This document shows, piece after piece, positions 1-8,918 of a stretch of 64,000 nt of DNA (position 1 is its first letter; each line of letters starts with the position of its first letter). A program made the translations under genes and the position numbers. This DNA is from Massilia sp. TS11 (GTDB lineage: Bacteria > Pseudomonadota > Gammaproteobacteria > Burkholderiales > Burkholderiaceae_D), in the NCBI RefSeq assembly GCF_022012445.1, contig NZ_JAKLTS010000009.1, positions 62,001 to 126,000 on the forward strand, written 5' to 3'. The notes below the pieces were generated by a model. That model worked only from the letters and a program-made list of their open reading frames with translations. It was not told where the DNA came from and ran no database searches.

Positions 1-522
1 GCGCCGCGCGTGCGCCTGGCCACGCGCTTTCCGCTCGGCCTGTTCAATGCCTGGAGCTACTGGCAGCCCGAGCTCAAGGCCCTGGTCTATCCGTTTCCCG
101 AACGCGCCGCGCCGCCGCTGCCGGTGAGCGGGACCGGCCTGCGCAGCGAGCACGGCGCCGGCGGCGATGAGGAATTCGCCGGCGTGCGCCACTACCAGCC
201 GGGCGACCCGCTGCGCCAGCTGGCCTGGCGCCAGATCGCGCGCGTCGATCCGGCCCTGGGCGGGGCCCTGGTCAGCAAGCGCTTCGAAGGCGGGGCCGGC
301 ACCGAACTGCGGCTCGACTTTCAGCAGCTGCCGTCCGAGCTCGACCTCGAGCTGCGCCTGTCGCGCATGACGCGCTGGGTGCTCGAGGCCGAGCAGCGCG
401 GCCTGCCGTATGGCTTCCGGCTCGGCGCCCTCGATCTGCCGGCCGGCCTTGGCGAGGCCCACCAGGCCGCCTGTCTGGCGGCGCTGGCCCTGCACACGGA
501 GGCCCGATGCGCGCCTGGCTGA
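1..522 (+). CDS. DUF58 domain protein, 5' end outside window
   Basis: The reading frame is open from the first base, so only the C-terminal 173 residues are visible. The stretch GVRHYQPGDPLRQLAWRQIA at about residues 61-80 is the DUF58 signature (R-x-Y-x-P-G-D-x-x-R-x-I/L-x-W). DUF58 proteins normally sit next to a MoxR ATPase and a TgpA-type transglutaminase; the latter follows here with a 16-base overlap, so the two are probably co-translated. In Pseudomonas this group affects envelope stability. The molecular function of DUF58 is not established. The missing start and any upstream moxR gene cannot be judged. Confidence 0.85.
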   Translation, partial: APRVRLATRFPLGLFNAWSYWQPELKALVYPFPERAAPPLPVSGTGLRSEHGAGGDEEFAGVRHYQPGDPLRQLAWRQIARVDPALGGALVSKRFEGGAGTELRLDFQQLPSELDLELRLSRMTRWVLEAEQRGLPYGFRLGALDLPAGLGEAHQAACLAALALHTEARCAPG

Positions 523-2504
523 CGGGCCTGCGCCAGCTCGCGCGCGACAAGGCCGACACCCTGCTGCTGCTGGCCGCCGTGGCCCTGGTGCTGGCCCCGC
601 ACAGCCTGCACCTGCCGCTGTGGATCACGGGCACGGCCGCCGCCACCTTGCTGTGGCGCGCCGTGCTGACCGTGCGCGGCCTGCGCCTGCCGCCGGTCTG
701 GGCCCTGCTGCTGCCGGCCCTGGCGGCCATGGGCGGCGTGTATGCGCAGTACCACTCCTTCCTCGGGCGCGACACCGGGGTGGCCATGCTGGTGCTGCTG
801 CTGGCCTTCAAGACGCTCGAGATGCATGCGCGCCGCGACCTGTTCGTGGTGCTGTATCTGAGCATGTTCGTGCTGCTGACCCACTTCTTCTATTCGCAAA
901 GCCTGGCCAGCGGCCTGCTGATGGGCCTGACCCTGTGGCTGCTGGTGGCCGCCCAGCTGAGTTTTCAGTACGGCCCCGGCACGCCACCGCTGGCGCGCCG
1001 CCTGCTGCTGGCCGCGCGCATGCTGGGCCTGGCGCTGCCGCTGGCGCTGGCCCTGTTCGTGCTGTTCCCGCGCATCCAGGGGCCGCTGTGGGGGCGCCCG
1101 GGCGAAGCTGGCGCCAGCAGCGGCCTGTCCGACAGCATGTCGCCCGGGCGCATCGCCAGTCTGGCCCAATCCGACGACGTGGCCTTCCGCGTGCGCTTTC
1201 GCGATCCGGCCCCGGCCCCGCTGCAGCTGTACTGGCGCGGCATCGTGCTGGGCGACTATGACGGCAACACCTGGCGCCGCCTGGGCGAGAGCCAGCCCTT
1301 CGCCAACACCGTCAACATCGAGGTCGGCGGCGCGCCGGTGCGCTACCAGATCACGCTCGAACCGAGCCAGACGCGCTGGCTGTTCACGCTCGACGTGCCG
1401 GAAGCCCTGCCGCGCCTGGCCGAGCTGGCGACCCAGATCAGCCCCGAACTCGAAGTCAGCGCCGTCGCTCCGCTCCAGCAGCGCGTGCGCTATGCGGCCA
1501 CCTCCTATCTGGCCTACACGCTGCAGGGCGACGAAAGCCTGCCCCATCTGGCGCACTGGCTGGTGCTGCCGCCCGGGCGCAATCCGGCCGCCTACAATCT
1601 GGGCCGCATGCTGGCGCGCCTTCCGCAGCCGGCCGCGCGCGCCGACGCGCTGCTGCGCATGTTCAACCGCGAGGGCTTCCGCTACACGCTCGAGCCGCCC
1701 CTGCTCGGGCGCGACGCCGTCGACGAATTCCTGTTCACCACCAAGGCCGGCTTCTGCGAGCACTTCGCCGGCGCCTTCGTGTATGTGATGCGCGCGGCCG
1801 GCCTGCCGGCGCGCGTGGTGCTCGGCTACCAGGGCGGTGAACTCAATCCGCTCGATGGCTACTACACGGTGCGCCAGTCGGACGCCCACGCCTGGGCCGA
1901 AGTCTGGCTCGGCGCGCGCGGCTGGGTGCGCATCGACCCGACTGCCGCCGTCGCGCCCGAGCGCGTCCAGTACGGCGCCCGCCGCGCGCTGCCGCGCCGC
2001 GCCCCGCTCGGCATCCAGGCGCTGGCCGGGGTGGTCGATTTCGCCCTGTCCGGCGACAGCTGGCTGGGCCGCCTGCGCTACCAGTGGCAGGCCCTGAACA
2101 ATGGCTGGAACCAGTGGGTGCTCAACTACACGCCCGAGCGCCAGCGCGCCGTGCTCGACGGTCTGGCCCTGGCCCTGCTCAACGGGCGCAGTCTGGCCGG
2201 ACTGGCGCTGGCGGCCGGCCTGCTGTGGCTGCTGCACTACCAGCGCCGGCGCCAGGCCGTCGATCCGGCCGCGCGTCTGTACGCCGAACTTTGCCAGCGC
2301 CTGGCGCGCCGTGGTATCGTGCGCGCGCCCGACGAGGCGCCGCGTACGCTGGCGGCGCGGGTGCAGGCCTGGGACGGGCCGCCGGCCATGGTGGCCGCGG
2401 CCACCGCCTTCCTGCATTTGTACAGCGACCTTCTCTATCAACCCGATGTGGCGCGCGCGCCGGCCCTGGCGCGCCTGGCCCGTCTGCTGCAGGAATGCCG
2501 ATGA
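507..2504 (+). CDS. tgpA: TgpA-like membrane transglutaminase (DUF3488-transglutaminase-DUF4129)
   Basis: A 665-residue membrane protein. Hydrophobic helices fill about residues 15-190 (DUF3488). A periplasmic transglutaminase-like domain follows, with the triad visible as Cys417 (in KAGFCEHFAGAF), His461 (in SDAHAWAEVW) and Asp477 (in RIDPTAA). One more helix near 545-565 precedes a DUF4129-like cytoplasmic tail. The family is known from Pseudomonas aeruginosa TgpA, an essential protein thought to act in the periplasm on peptidoglycan-linked substrates. The start overlaps the DUF58 gene by 16 bases and the stop overlaps mltB in ATGA, so the three form an operon. Confidence 0.88.
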   Translation: MRAWLTGLRQLARDKADTLLLLAAVALVLAPHSLHLPLWITGTAAATLLWRAVLTVRGLRLPPVWALLLPALAAMGGVYAQYHSFLGRDTGVAMLVLLLAFKTLEMHARRDLFVVLYLSMFVLLTHFFYSQSLASGLLMGLTLWLLVAAQLSFQYGPGTPPLARRLLLAARMLGLALPLALALFVLFPRIQGPLWGRPGEAGASSGLSDSMSPGRIASLAQSDDVAFRVRFRDPAPAPLQLYWRGIVLGDYDGNTWRRLGESQPFANTVNIEVGGAPVRYQITLEPSQTRWLFTLDVPEALPRLAELATQISPELEVSAVAPLQQRVRYAATSYLAYTLQGDESLPHLAHWLVLPPGRNPAAYNLGRMLARLPQPAARADALLRMFNREGFRYTLEPPLLGRDAVDEFLFTTKAGFCEHFAGAFVYVMRAAGLPARVVLGYQGGELNPLDGYYTVRQSDAHAWAEVWLGARGWVRIDPTAAVAPERVQYGARRALPRRAPLGIQALAGVVDFALSGDSWLGRLRYQWQALNNGWNQWVLNYTPERQRAVLDGLALALLNGRSLAGLALAAGLLWLLHYQRRRQAVDPAARLYAELCQRLARRGIVRAPDEAPRTLAARVQAWDGPPAMVAAATAFLHLYSDLLYQPDVARAPALARLARLLQECR

Positions 2505-3601
2505 ATACCATCCGCCGTCTCGCCCTGCTGGTGCTGCTGGCCCTGCCCCTGCTGGCCACGGCCGCGCCGCCCAAAAAGACGCACAAGGCCAAGCCGAAAG
2601 CCCACGCGGCAGCGCTGAAGAAAAGCGGCACCGATTACGTGGGCGAGGCCGTCAATTTCCCCGGCTGGCAGAGCGTGGCCGCGTTCGAGGACGAGATGGT
2701 GGCGCGCCACGGCTTCACGCGCGCCGAGCTCGATGCGCTGTTCGCCCAGGTGCGCCTGGTCGACGCCGCCGCCCAGCTGATCAAGCCGGCGCCGCCGGGC
2801 AAGCCGAAAAACTGGCAGGCCTACCGCGCGCTGATGGTCAGCCCGAGCCGCATCGCGGCCGGGGTCAGCTTCTGGAATACGCATGCGGCCACGCTGGCGC
2901 GCGCCGAGGCCGAATTCGGCGTGCCGGCCGAGATCATCGTCGGCATCCTCGGCGTCGAAACCCTGTACGGCCAGAACACCGGGCGCTTCCGCGTGATGGA
3001 CGCGCTCACCACGCTCGCCTTCGCCTACCCCGAGGCGCCGAACCGCGCCGCGCGCATGGACTTCTTCCGCGCCGAACTGGAAAGCACGCTGCTGTTCGCG
3101 CGCCAGCACCAGCTCGATCCGCTCAGCCTGCTGGGCTCGTACGCGGGCGCGGTCGGCCTGCCGCAATTCATGCCCGGCAATATCCTGCGCTATGCGCTCG
3201 ACTACGACCAGGACGGCCAGATCGATCTGCGCAATTCTCCCGCCGATGCGATCGGCAGCGTCGCCCGCTTTCTGGTCGCGCACGGCTGGCAGGGCGCGGA
3301 AGCGGCGCCCTATGTGTATGCGGCCCAGGTGTCGCCGGCGCGCCAGTGGGAAGGCCTGATCGGGCGCGGTCTGGTGGCCGAGTATGCGCTGGCCCAGCTG
3401 GCCGAGGCCGGTGTCACGCCGGCTGCGGGCACGCCGCCGGCGCGCCTGTATGGTCTGGTCGATCTGCAGAACGGCGCCGAACCGAGCGAATACTGGCTGG
3501 CCAGTCATAACTTCTTTGCTATCACGCAGTACAACCGTTCTTACTTCTATGCCATGGCCGTGATCGCCCTCGGGGAGGCCGTGCGCAGCGCCCGCCCCTA
3601 A
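2501..3601 (+). CDS. mltB: Lytic murein transglycosylase B
   Basis: 366 residues with an N-terminal signal sequence (MNTIRRLALLVLLALPLLATA) and a Lys-rich linker. The catalytic Glu is in the segment IIVGILGVETLYGQNTG near residues 145-161, and GSYAGAVGLPQFMP near 210-223 is the MltB/SLT motif. Such enzymes cleave the MurNAc-GlcNAc bond of peptidoglycan to give 1,6-anhydro ends. There is no obvious lipobox cysteine, so it is probably periplasmic rather than lipid-anchored. The ATG at 2501 overlaps the tgpA stop (ATGA); the codon-rich signal peptide begins exactly there, which fixes the start. Confidence 0.92.
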   Translation: MNTIRRLALLVLLALPLLATAAPPKKTHKAKPKAHAAALKKSGTDYVGEAVNFPGWQSVAAFEDEMVARHGFTRAELDALFAQVRLVDAAAQLIKPAPPGKPKNWQAYRALMVSPSRIAAGVSFWNTHAATLARAEAEFGVPAEIIVGILGVETLYGQNTGRFRVMDALTTLAFAYPEAPNRAARMDFFRAELESTLLFARQHQLDPLSLLGSYAGAVGLPQFMPGNILRYALDYDQDGQIDLRNSPADAIGSVARFLVAHGWQGAEAAPYVYAAQVSPARQWEGLIGRGLVAEYALAQLAEAGVTPAAGTPPARLYGLVDLQNGAEPSEYWLASHNFFAITQYNRSYFYAMAVIALGEAVRSARP

Positions 3602-3693
3602 TTGTGCGTGTTACAATTTTTTTCTCCGAAACAAGTTTTTTTCGTGGTTTTGTGAGAGAATTGCGGAGAGGCTACGTTGCGGCTGGACAACTG

Positions 3694-3702
3694 TGCTATA
3701 AG
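3694..3702 (+). promoter_or_regulatory. Possible extended -10 promoter for the gene at 3828
   Basis: The sequence TGCTATAAG is a good extended -10 element (TGn followed by TATAAG). No convincing -35 box lies 16-18 bases upstream. It falls in an AT-richer 226-base gap with no believable gene. An AAACAAC/GTTGTTT inverted repeat lies just after it at about 3706-3724. Confidence 0.35.
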
Positions 3703-3827
3703 GAAAACAACCGTCAGTTGTTTCTCCGAAGTACGACCACGCGCAAATGCTTGTACAATGACTTAGTCTTTTTATCACGCTTTATCTTTGGTGCTCGTAG
3801 TGCCCCACTCTAAGAGGATTGAAAGAA

Positions 3828-4172
3828 ATGACCAATCAAGTCGGAATTGATATGAACAGCGACGGCGAGGGCGACGATCTGCTGCAGTACAACCCGAACC
3901 GTTTGCTCGATACCCTGATCGAGAATCTGCGCCTGAAGAATGACGCTGCGCTGTCGCGCGCGCTCGAAGTGGCGCCGCCGGTGATCTCGAAAATTCGCCA
4001 CCACCGCCTGCCGGTGGGCGCGTCGCTGCTGATCCGCATGCACGAAGTCAGCGACCTGTCGATTCGCGACCTGCGTTATCTGATGGGCGATCGCCGCGCG
4101 AAGTTCCGCATCAGCGACAAGCAGTTCAAGCCGAAAGACAAGAAAGACGGCAAGGACGAAGCCAAGTCCTGA
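3828..4172 (+). CDS. Small HTH-like conserved protein, function unknown
   Basis: A 114-residue protein starting MTNQVGIDMNSDGEGDDLLQ. Residues about 28-85 (LLDTLIENLRLKNDAALSRA and onward through PPVISKIRHHRLPVGASLLI) have the pattern of a Cro/CI-type helix-turn-helix. The tail is charged and Lys-rich. The ATG at 3828 is preferred over an in-frame TTG nine bases earlier because AAGAGG at 3812-3817 sits 10 bases upstream of it. The gene stands alone and converges on cysM. I do not recognise a named family; a small DNA-binding regulator is an inference from the HTH-like pattern. Confidence 0.75.
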   Translation: MTNQVGIDMNSDGEGDDLLQYNPNRLLDTLIENLRLKNDAALSRALEVAPPVISKIRHHRLPVGASLLIRMHEVSDLSIRDLRYLMGDRRAKFRISDKQFKPKDKKDGKDEAKS

Positions 4173-4182
4173 GTCCTTGGGA

Positions 4183-4212
4183 CGCCCTGCCCTTCCGCTG
4201 GAAGGGCGGGCG
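4183..4212. terminator. Hairpin between convergent genes, possible bidirectional terminator
   Basis: CGCCCTGCCCTTCC and GGAAGGGCGGGCG form a long GC-rich stem around a GCT loop. It lies in the 44-base gap between the 3' ends of the small HTH gene and cysM. There is no U-tract on either strand, so intrinsic termination is uncertain. Confidence 0.45.
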
Positions 4213-4216
4213 ATGC

Positions 4217-5119
4217 TCAGGCCGGGAAGACCCCGGTTGACAGATAGCGGTCGCCGCGGTCGCAGACGACGAACACGATGGTGGCGTTCTCCACCGTCTG
4301 GGAAATACGCAGCGCGATCTCGCAGGCCCCCGCGGCCGAAATGCCGCAGAAAATCCCTTCCTCCGCCGCCAGCCGGCGTGCCATGGCTTCGGCCGCGGCC
4401 TGGCTGACACTCTCCACCTGATCGACGCGCGCCTTGTCGAAAATTTTCGGCAGATAGGCTTCCGGCCATTTGCGGATGCCCGGAATCTGCGAGCCCTCTT
4501 CGGGCTGGGCGCCGATGATGCGCACGTCCGGATTCTGTTCCTTCAGGTATTGCGACACGCCCATGATGGTGCCCGTCGTGCCCATGGCCGACACAAAATG
4601 GGTGACGCGCCCGCCCGTATCGCGCCAGATTTCGGGGCCGGTCGCCTCGTAGTGGGCGCGCGGATTATCGTCGTTGGCGAACTGGTCGAGGATGATGCCC
4701 TTGCCGTCGCGCTGCATCTGCTCGGCCATGTCGCGCGCATATTCCATGCCGCCCGTTTTCGGCGTCAGGATGATCTGGGCGCCGTAGGCCGCCATGCTCT
4801 GGCGCCGTTCGATCGACATGTACTCGGGCATCAGCAGCAGCATCTTGTAGCCCTTGATGGCGGCCGCCATCGCCAGCGCGATGCCGGTGTTGCCGCTGGT
4901 GGCTTCGATCAGGGTGTCGCCCGGCTTGATCTGGCCGCGCTGCTCGGCGCGCGTCAGCATCGACATGGCGGCGCGGTCCTTGACGGAACCGGCCGGATTA
5001 TTGCCTTCGAGCTTGCCGAGGATGACATTATTGCGGGCGGCGGCCTCGGCACCGGGGATGCGCTGCAATTGCACGAGCGGCGTGTTGCCGATGGTGTCGG
5101 CGATGGTCAGATAAGACAT
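4217..5119 (-). CDS. cysM: Cysteine synthase B (O-acetylserine sulfhydrylase)
   Basis: 300 residues, the usual CysM length. The PLP-binding lysine is Lys47 in NPAGSVKDRAA. The substrate loop EATSGNTGIALA and the phosphate-cradle segment SAMGTTGTIMGVS are present. CysM condenses O-acetylserine with sulfide or thiosulfate to give cysteine or S-sulfocysteine, in the cytoplasm. The segment QPEEGSQIPGIRKWPEAYLP is typical of CysM rather than CysK. Single gene, followed on the same strand by a ComEA-like gene located upstream of it. Confidence 0.95.
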   Translation of the reverse strand: MSYLTIADTIGNTPLVQLQRIPGAEAAARNNVILGKLEGNNPAGSVKDRAAMSMLTRAEQRGQIKPGDTLIEATSGNTGIALAMAAAIKGYKMLLLMPEYMSIERRQSMAAYGAQIILTPKTGGMEYARDMAEQMQRDGKGIILDQFANDDNPRAHYEATGPEIWRDTGGRVTHFVSAMGTTGTIMGVSQYLKEQNPDVRIIGAQPEEGSQIPGIRKWPEAYLPKIFDKARVDQVESVSQAAAEAMARRLAAEEGIFCGISAAGACEIALRISQTVENATIVFVVCDRGDRYLSTGVFPA

Positions 5120-5202
5120 GCTAGATCGGCGTTTCGGATCAACAAAGCCCTATTCTATCCGAGCCGCCCGGGCCCCGCTGGCCGGCGCCGACACGCCCCG
5201 CC

Positions 5203-5520
5203 CTATTTGCCGGCCTTGGGCGCCTTGGCCAGCGCCGCATCGGCGCCGTCCTTGGCCTTGCCATTGATCTGCAGCCCGGCCTTGGACAGGGCCTGGGCCT
5301 TCTTCTCCTTCACGCCCTTGATGCGCGACTGGAAATCGGTCCAGTCCTTGAAGTCGCCGTGCTGGGTGCGCTCGTCGAGAATTTCCTGCGACATCTTGGG
5401 GCCGATGCCCTTGATGCTGTCGAGCGCGGCCTTGTCGGCCTTGTTCACCTCGACCTGGGCGAAGGCGACGCCGGCGCTGGCCGCCAGCAGGGCCAGGATA
5501 CTGATCAAACGTGTCAACAT
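5203..5520 (-). CDS. ComEA-like helix-hairpin-helix DNA-binding protein, secreted
   Basis: 105 residues with a clear signal peptide (MLTRLISILALLAASAGVAF, cut after AFA-Q). The mature part is a helix-hairpin-helix domain: VEVNKADKAALDSIKGIGPK then the second hairpin MSQEILDERTQHGDFKDWTD. An AAGGAG Shine-Dalgarno lies 7 bases before the ATG at 5520, which rules out longer starts. Related proteins bind incoming double-stranded DNA in the periplasm during natural transformation. With no competence genes nearby, a DNA-uptake role is inferred from family only. Confidence 0.85.
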   Translation of the reverse strand: MLTRLISILALLAASAGVAFAQVEVNKADKAALDSIKGIGPKMSQEILDERTQHGDFKDWTDFQSRIKGVKEKKAQALSKAGLQINGKAKDGADAALAKAPKAGK

Positions 5521-5633
5521 GGGAATGCTCCTTGTGCAGTGAGAGCAGACGGGATGCCTGCCTGCCGTCTCAACGCCAAGCACGCGCCGCTGTTGACGCG
5601 GCGCGCTTGAGCCAACGCAAGGCGTGCGCGGCC

Positions 5634-6470
5634 TTATTCTGCGTACAGCCAGAGCAGGCTGCGCGCCAGCTCCTGGCGCCAGAAGCTCTCGTGGTGCACG
5701 CCGATCGGATTCATGTGGTAGCGCGTGACCTGGCTGCTGCGCCCCTCGGCCAGCATGAACTCATACATGGCCAGGGCATCGCTGACGGCACCGGTTTCGA
5801 AGCCGCCGATGACGATGTCGACGCGCGCATCGGCCGGCAGCGGATGGCTGTGCAGATAGGCCTTGGCGCTCGGCGCGATCCAGTAGGACGGCGAGAACAC
5901 GCCGGCCTTGCCGAACACCTGCGGGTAGCGCGCGATCGCGTAGTGCGAGATCAGGCCGCCCATCGAGCTGCCCATGATGCCGGTGTACTGGCGCTCCGGG
6001 CGCGTGCGCAGGCGCTGGTCGATCAAGGGCTTGACCGTCTCGACGATGAAGCGCACATAGGCCTCGCCTTCCTTCTTGCCGGCCTCGGAATCGTCGAAGC
6101 CGTTCAGCTCCGTCATGCGCTTGTCGCCGCCGTTGTCGATGCCGACCACGATCAGTTCCAGCTTGCCTTCCCTGGCCAGGGCGTTCAGGGTTTCGTCGAC
6201 GCCCCACTCGCCCGAGTAGGAGGTGGCGTCATCGAACAGGTTCTGGCCATCGTGCATGTAGAGCACCGGATAGCGCTTGGTCGATTCGGCATAGCCGGGC
6301 GGCAGATACACGCGGATCTGGCGCGTGCGGTTCAGGCCCGGCATCGGCAGGGCCTCGGGCCAGACGCTGACATTCGGCTGGGCGGTCGAAGGGCGCGCCG
6401 GGTCGGCGGCGCAGACCAGGCTGGCCCAGCCCAGACAGAGGATGGCTAATAGCGGACGGATGGATGGCAT
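5634..6470 (-). CDS. Secreted esterase, Fes/IroE-like alpha/beta hydrolase
   Basis: 278 residues with a signal peptide (MPSIRPLLAILCLGWASLVCAA). The nucleophile elbow GIMGSSMGGLISHYA gives the serine; late acid and His candidates are in the segments PADARVDIVIGGFETGA and NPIGVHHESFWRQELA. The family (putative esterase, PF00756) includes enterochelin esterases and acyl-glucan hydrolases. The start is ATG 6470 with GGGAG placed 5-6 bases upstream; a GTG at 6476 lies inside that Shine-Dalgarno and is less likely. The Shine-Dalgarno itself lies in a strong hairpin (separate entry). The gene occupies the place between rfaE1 and comEA where many relatives carry hldD. Confidence 0.82.
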   Translation of the reverse strand: MPSIRPLLAILCLGWASLVCAADPARPSTAQPNVSVWPEALPMPGLNRTRQIRVYLPPGYAESTKRYPVLYMHDGQNLFDDATSYSGEWGVDETLNALAREGKLELIVVGIDNGGDKRMTELNGFDDSEAGKKEGEAYVRFIVETVKPLIDQRLRTRPERQYTGIMGSSMGGLISHYAIARYPQVFGKAGVFSPSYWIAPSAKAYLHSHPLPADARVDIVIGGFETGAVSDALAMYEFMLAEGRSSQVTRYHMNPIGVHHESFWRQELARSLLWLYAE

Positions 6471-6473
6471 GAA

Positions 6474-6516
6474 CACTCCCGGTAGCGATGCGCGAGCGAT
6501 TCTAGCACCGGGAGTG
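6474..6516 (-). promoter_or_regulatory. Hairpin hiding the esterase ribosome binding site
   Basis: CACTCCCGGT (6474-6483) and ACCGGGAGTG (6507-6516) are a perfect 10-base inverted repeat separated by 23 bases. On the minus-strand transcript the distal arm contains the GGGAG Shine-Dalgarno and ends three bases before the ATG of the esterase gene. Folding would block translation. It could also slow transcription coming from rfaE1, but no U-tract follows. Confidence 0.55.
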
Positions 6517-6579
6517 GAAGCAAAATTACGTGCATATCAAATAATTTTGAACGCACGCCGCTCTGAGGCGGTAGGCAAA

Positions 6580-7545
6580 CTACGCGCCGAACAGTTCCTC
6601 GCGCGTGACCGTGGCCGTGCCCAGCTTGCCCACCACGATGCCGCCGGCCTGGTTCGCCTTCCACACGGCCTCGTCCAGCTTGGCGCCGGCCCCGAGCATG
6701 GCGGCCAGGGTGGCGATCACGGTGTCGCCCGCGCCCGAGACGTCGAACACTTCGCGCGCATCGGCGTGCACGTGCAGGTCTTCGCTGCCCGTGTACAGGC
6801 TCATGCCCTCCTCCGAGCGCGTCAGCAGCAGCGCGTCGAGATCGAGCGAGGTGCGCAGCGCGTGCGCCTTGGCCGTCAGCTGGGCTTCGTCCTTCCAGCT
6901 GCCGACGATGCGCTTGAGTTCGGACTTGTTCGGCGTCAGCAGGGTCGCGCCGCGGTAGGGCGTGAAGTCGTCGCCCTTCGGATCGACCAGCACGATCTTG
7001 CCGGCCGCGCGCGCGGCCGCGATCATCTGGGCCACGTTGACCAGACCGCCCTTGTTGTAGTCGCTGAAGATGATGACGTCGAAATCGGGCAGCAGGGCAT
7101 TGAACTGGGTGAGCTTGTCGCGCAGGACCACGTCGCTGGGCGCATCCTCGAAGTCGATGCGGATCAGCTGCTGCTGGCGGCCGATCACGCGCAGCTTGAC
7201 GATGGTGGCGATGCCCTCGTCGCGCTTCAGATAGCTGGTGATGCCGCCTTCGCGCAGCAGGCGCTCGACCTCGTTGCCGGCTTCGTCGGCGCCGACCACG
7301 CCGAGCAGGCCGCAGTGGGTGCCCAGCGCGGCCGCATTGCGCGCCACGTTGGCGGCGCCGCCCAGGCGCGCTTCGCGCTTGACCACGCGGCAGACCGGCA
7401 CCGGCGCCTCGGGCGAAATGCGCGCCACGTCGCCAAACCAGTAACGGTCGAGCATCACGTCGCCGACCACCAGGATGCGCACGCGCGCCAGATCGGGCGC
7501 GGCCATCTGGCCCTGGCTGGCGGCCGTCAGCAGGCGCGCGCTCAT
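6580..7545 (-). CDS. rfaE1: D-glycero-beta-D-manno-heptose-7-phosphate kinase
   Basis: 321 residues, only the kinase half of the bifunctional HldE. The N-terminal [20 protein letters not shown] and the PfkB signature [20 protein letters not shown] near residues 255-275 identify it. It makes heptose-1,7-bisphosphate for the LPS inner core. The stand-alone kinase is usual in betaproteobacteria, where the adenylyltransferase (RfaE2) is a separate gene. Its ATG overlaps the ugd stop by four bases (ATGA), so both are in one operon. No hldD or hldC gene is in the window. Confidence 0.93.
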   Translation of the reverse strand: MSARLLTAASQGQMAAPDLARVRILVVGDVMLDRYWFGDVARISPEAPVPVCRVVKREARLGGAANVARNAAALGTHCGLLGVVGADEAGNEVERLLREGGITSYLKRDEGIATIVKLRVIGRQQQLIRIDFEDAPSDVVLRDKLTQFNALLPDFDVIIFSDYNKGGLVNVAQMIAAARAAGKIVLVDPKGDDFTPYRGATLLTPNKSELKRIVGSWKDEAQLTAKAHALRTSLDLDALLLTRSEEGMSLYTGSEDLHVHADAREVFDVSGAGDTVIATLAAMLGAGAKLDEAVWKANQAGGIVVGKLGTATVTREELFGA

Positions 7546-8909
7546 TGGCGTGCGGCGGCCGAACGGCCGATGCCAAAGTAGTCGAACCCGGCTTCCAGCA
7601 TGACGGCCGGCTCGAACAGATTGCGGCCGTCAAACACCACCGGCTGCTTCAGGCGCGCCTTGATGGCCTCGAAGTCCGGGCTGCGGAAGGCCTTCCATTC
7701 GGTGACGATGATCAGGGCGTCGGCGCCGTCGCAGGTGTCGAGCGGGCTGCTGGCAAAGCGCAGGCGCGCGCGCAGCTCCGGGCTCAGATCGAGGGCCAGC
7801 ACGCGCTCGGCCTCGCGCATCGCGACCGGGTCGTAGGCGGCCACGCTGGCGCCGCGTTCGAGCAGATCGCGGATCAGCACGCGCGACGGGGCTTCGCGCA
7901 TATCGTCGGTGTTCGGTTTGAAGGCCAGGCCCCAGACGGCGAAGTGCTTGCCGCGCAGGTCGGGGCCGAACTGGCCGACCACCTTCTGGCCCAGCACCTG
8001 CTTCTGACGGTCGTTGACGGCTTCCACGGCGCGCAGGATCAGCAGCTCCTGGTCATACTGGCGCGCCGTGCGTTCGAGCGCCTGCACGTCTTTCGGGAAG
8101 CAGGAGCCGCCGTAGCCGGCGCCCGCGTACAGGAAGCTGTGGCCGATGCGCGGATCGGAGCCGATCCCGTGGCGCACGGCCTCGATGTCGGCGCCCACAT
8201 GGTCGGCCAGATTGGCCAGCTCGTTCATGAAGGAGATGCGCGTGGCCAGCATGGCATTGGCCGCGTACTTGGTGAATTCGGCCGAGCGGATGTCCATCCA
8301 GTAGGTGCGCTCGTGGTTGCGGTTGAACGGCGCATACAGCTTCTTCATCAGGTCGCGCGCCTTGAGGCCGGCCGGCGACTGGTCGTGGCCGATCACGATG
8401 CGGTCCGGGCGCATGAAGTCCTCGACCGCCGCGCCCTCTTTCAGGAACTCGGGATTGGACACCACGGCAAAGTCGAGCGCCACGCCGCGCGCGGCCAGTT
8501 CGCCTGCAATGGCGGCCTGCACGCGGTCGGCCGTGCCCACCGGGACGGTCGACTTGTCGATCACGACCTTGAAGTCATTCATGTACTTGCCGATGTTGCG
8601 CGCGGCCGCCAGCACATACTGGAGGTCGGCCGAGCCGTCTTCGTCGGGCGGGGTGCCGACCGCGATGAACTGCAGCTGGCCGTGCGCCACGGCGGCTTCG
8701 ACATCGGTGGAGAACTGCAGGCGCCCGGCGGCGCGGTTGCGCGCCACGATCTCTTCCAGGCCCGGTTCGTGGATCGGAATCCCGCCGTTATTCAGGATGG
8801 CGATCTTGTTGGCGTCCACGTCGAGGCAGAACACGTTGTTGCCCAGTTCGGCGAGGCAGGCGCCGGTCACCAGGCCCACATAGCCGGTGCCGATAATCGT
8901 AATTTTCAT
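7542..8909 (-). CDS. ugd: UDP-glucose 6-dehydrogenase
   Basis: 455 residues. The Rossmann motif [20 protein letters not shown] starts at residue 7. The catalytic Cys is in [13 protein letters not shown] and the central segment [20 protein letters not shown] is diagnostic. It oxidises UDP-glucose to UDP-glucuronate, a precursor for capsule, exopolysaccharide or LPS modification. It lies between lapB and rfaE1 with a 9-base gap upstream and a 4-base overlap downstream, fitting an LPS and envelope operon. Confidence 0.95.
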   Translation of the reverse strand: MKITIIGTGYVGLVTGACLAELGNNVFCLDVDANKIAILNNGGIPIHEPGLEEIVARNRAAGRLQFSTDVEAAVAHGQLQFIAVGTPPDEDGSADLQYVLAAARNIGKYMNDFKVVIDKSTVPVGTADRVQAAIAGELAARGVALDFAVVSNPEFLKEGAAVEDFMRPDRIVIGHDQSPAGLKARDLMKKLYAPFNRNHERTYWMDIRSAEFTKYAANAMLATRISFMNELANLADHVGADIEAVRHGIGSDPRIGHSFLYAGAGYGGSCFPKDVQALERTARQYDQELLILRAVEAVNDRQKQVLGQKVVGQFGPDLRGKHFAVWGLAFKPNTDDMREAPSRVLIRDLLERGASVAAYDPVAMREAERVLALDLSPELRARLRFASSPLDTCDGADALIIVTEWKAFRSPDFEAIKARLKQPVVFDGRNLFEPAVMLEAGFDYFGIGRSAAARQ

Positions 8910-8918
8910 GGTGTCTTC

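Noticed and set aside
321-2441. Very long open frame on the minus strand opposite tgpA, and similar ones at 7545-10439, 13387-16113, 22084-25140 and 57593-59236
   Set aside because: They are antisense to well-identified genes, are rich in Ala, Arg, Gly and His, and lack domains. Long antisense frames are expected at this GC content.
3604-3813. 69-codon open frame before the small HTH gene
   Set aside because: No ribosome site, no family resemblance, and the segment looks like a promoter and leader region.
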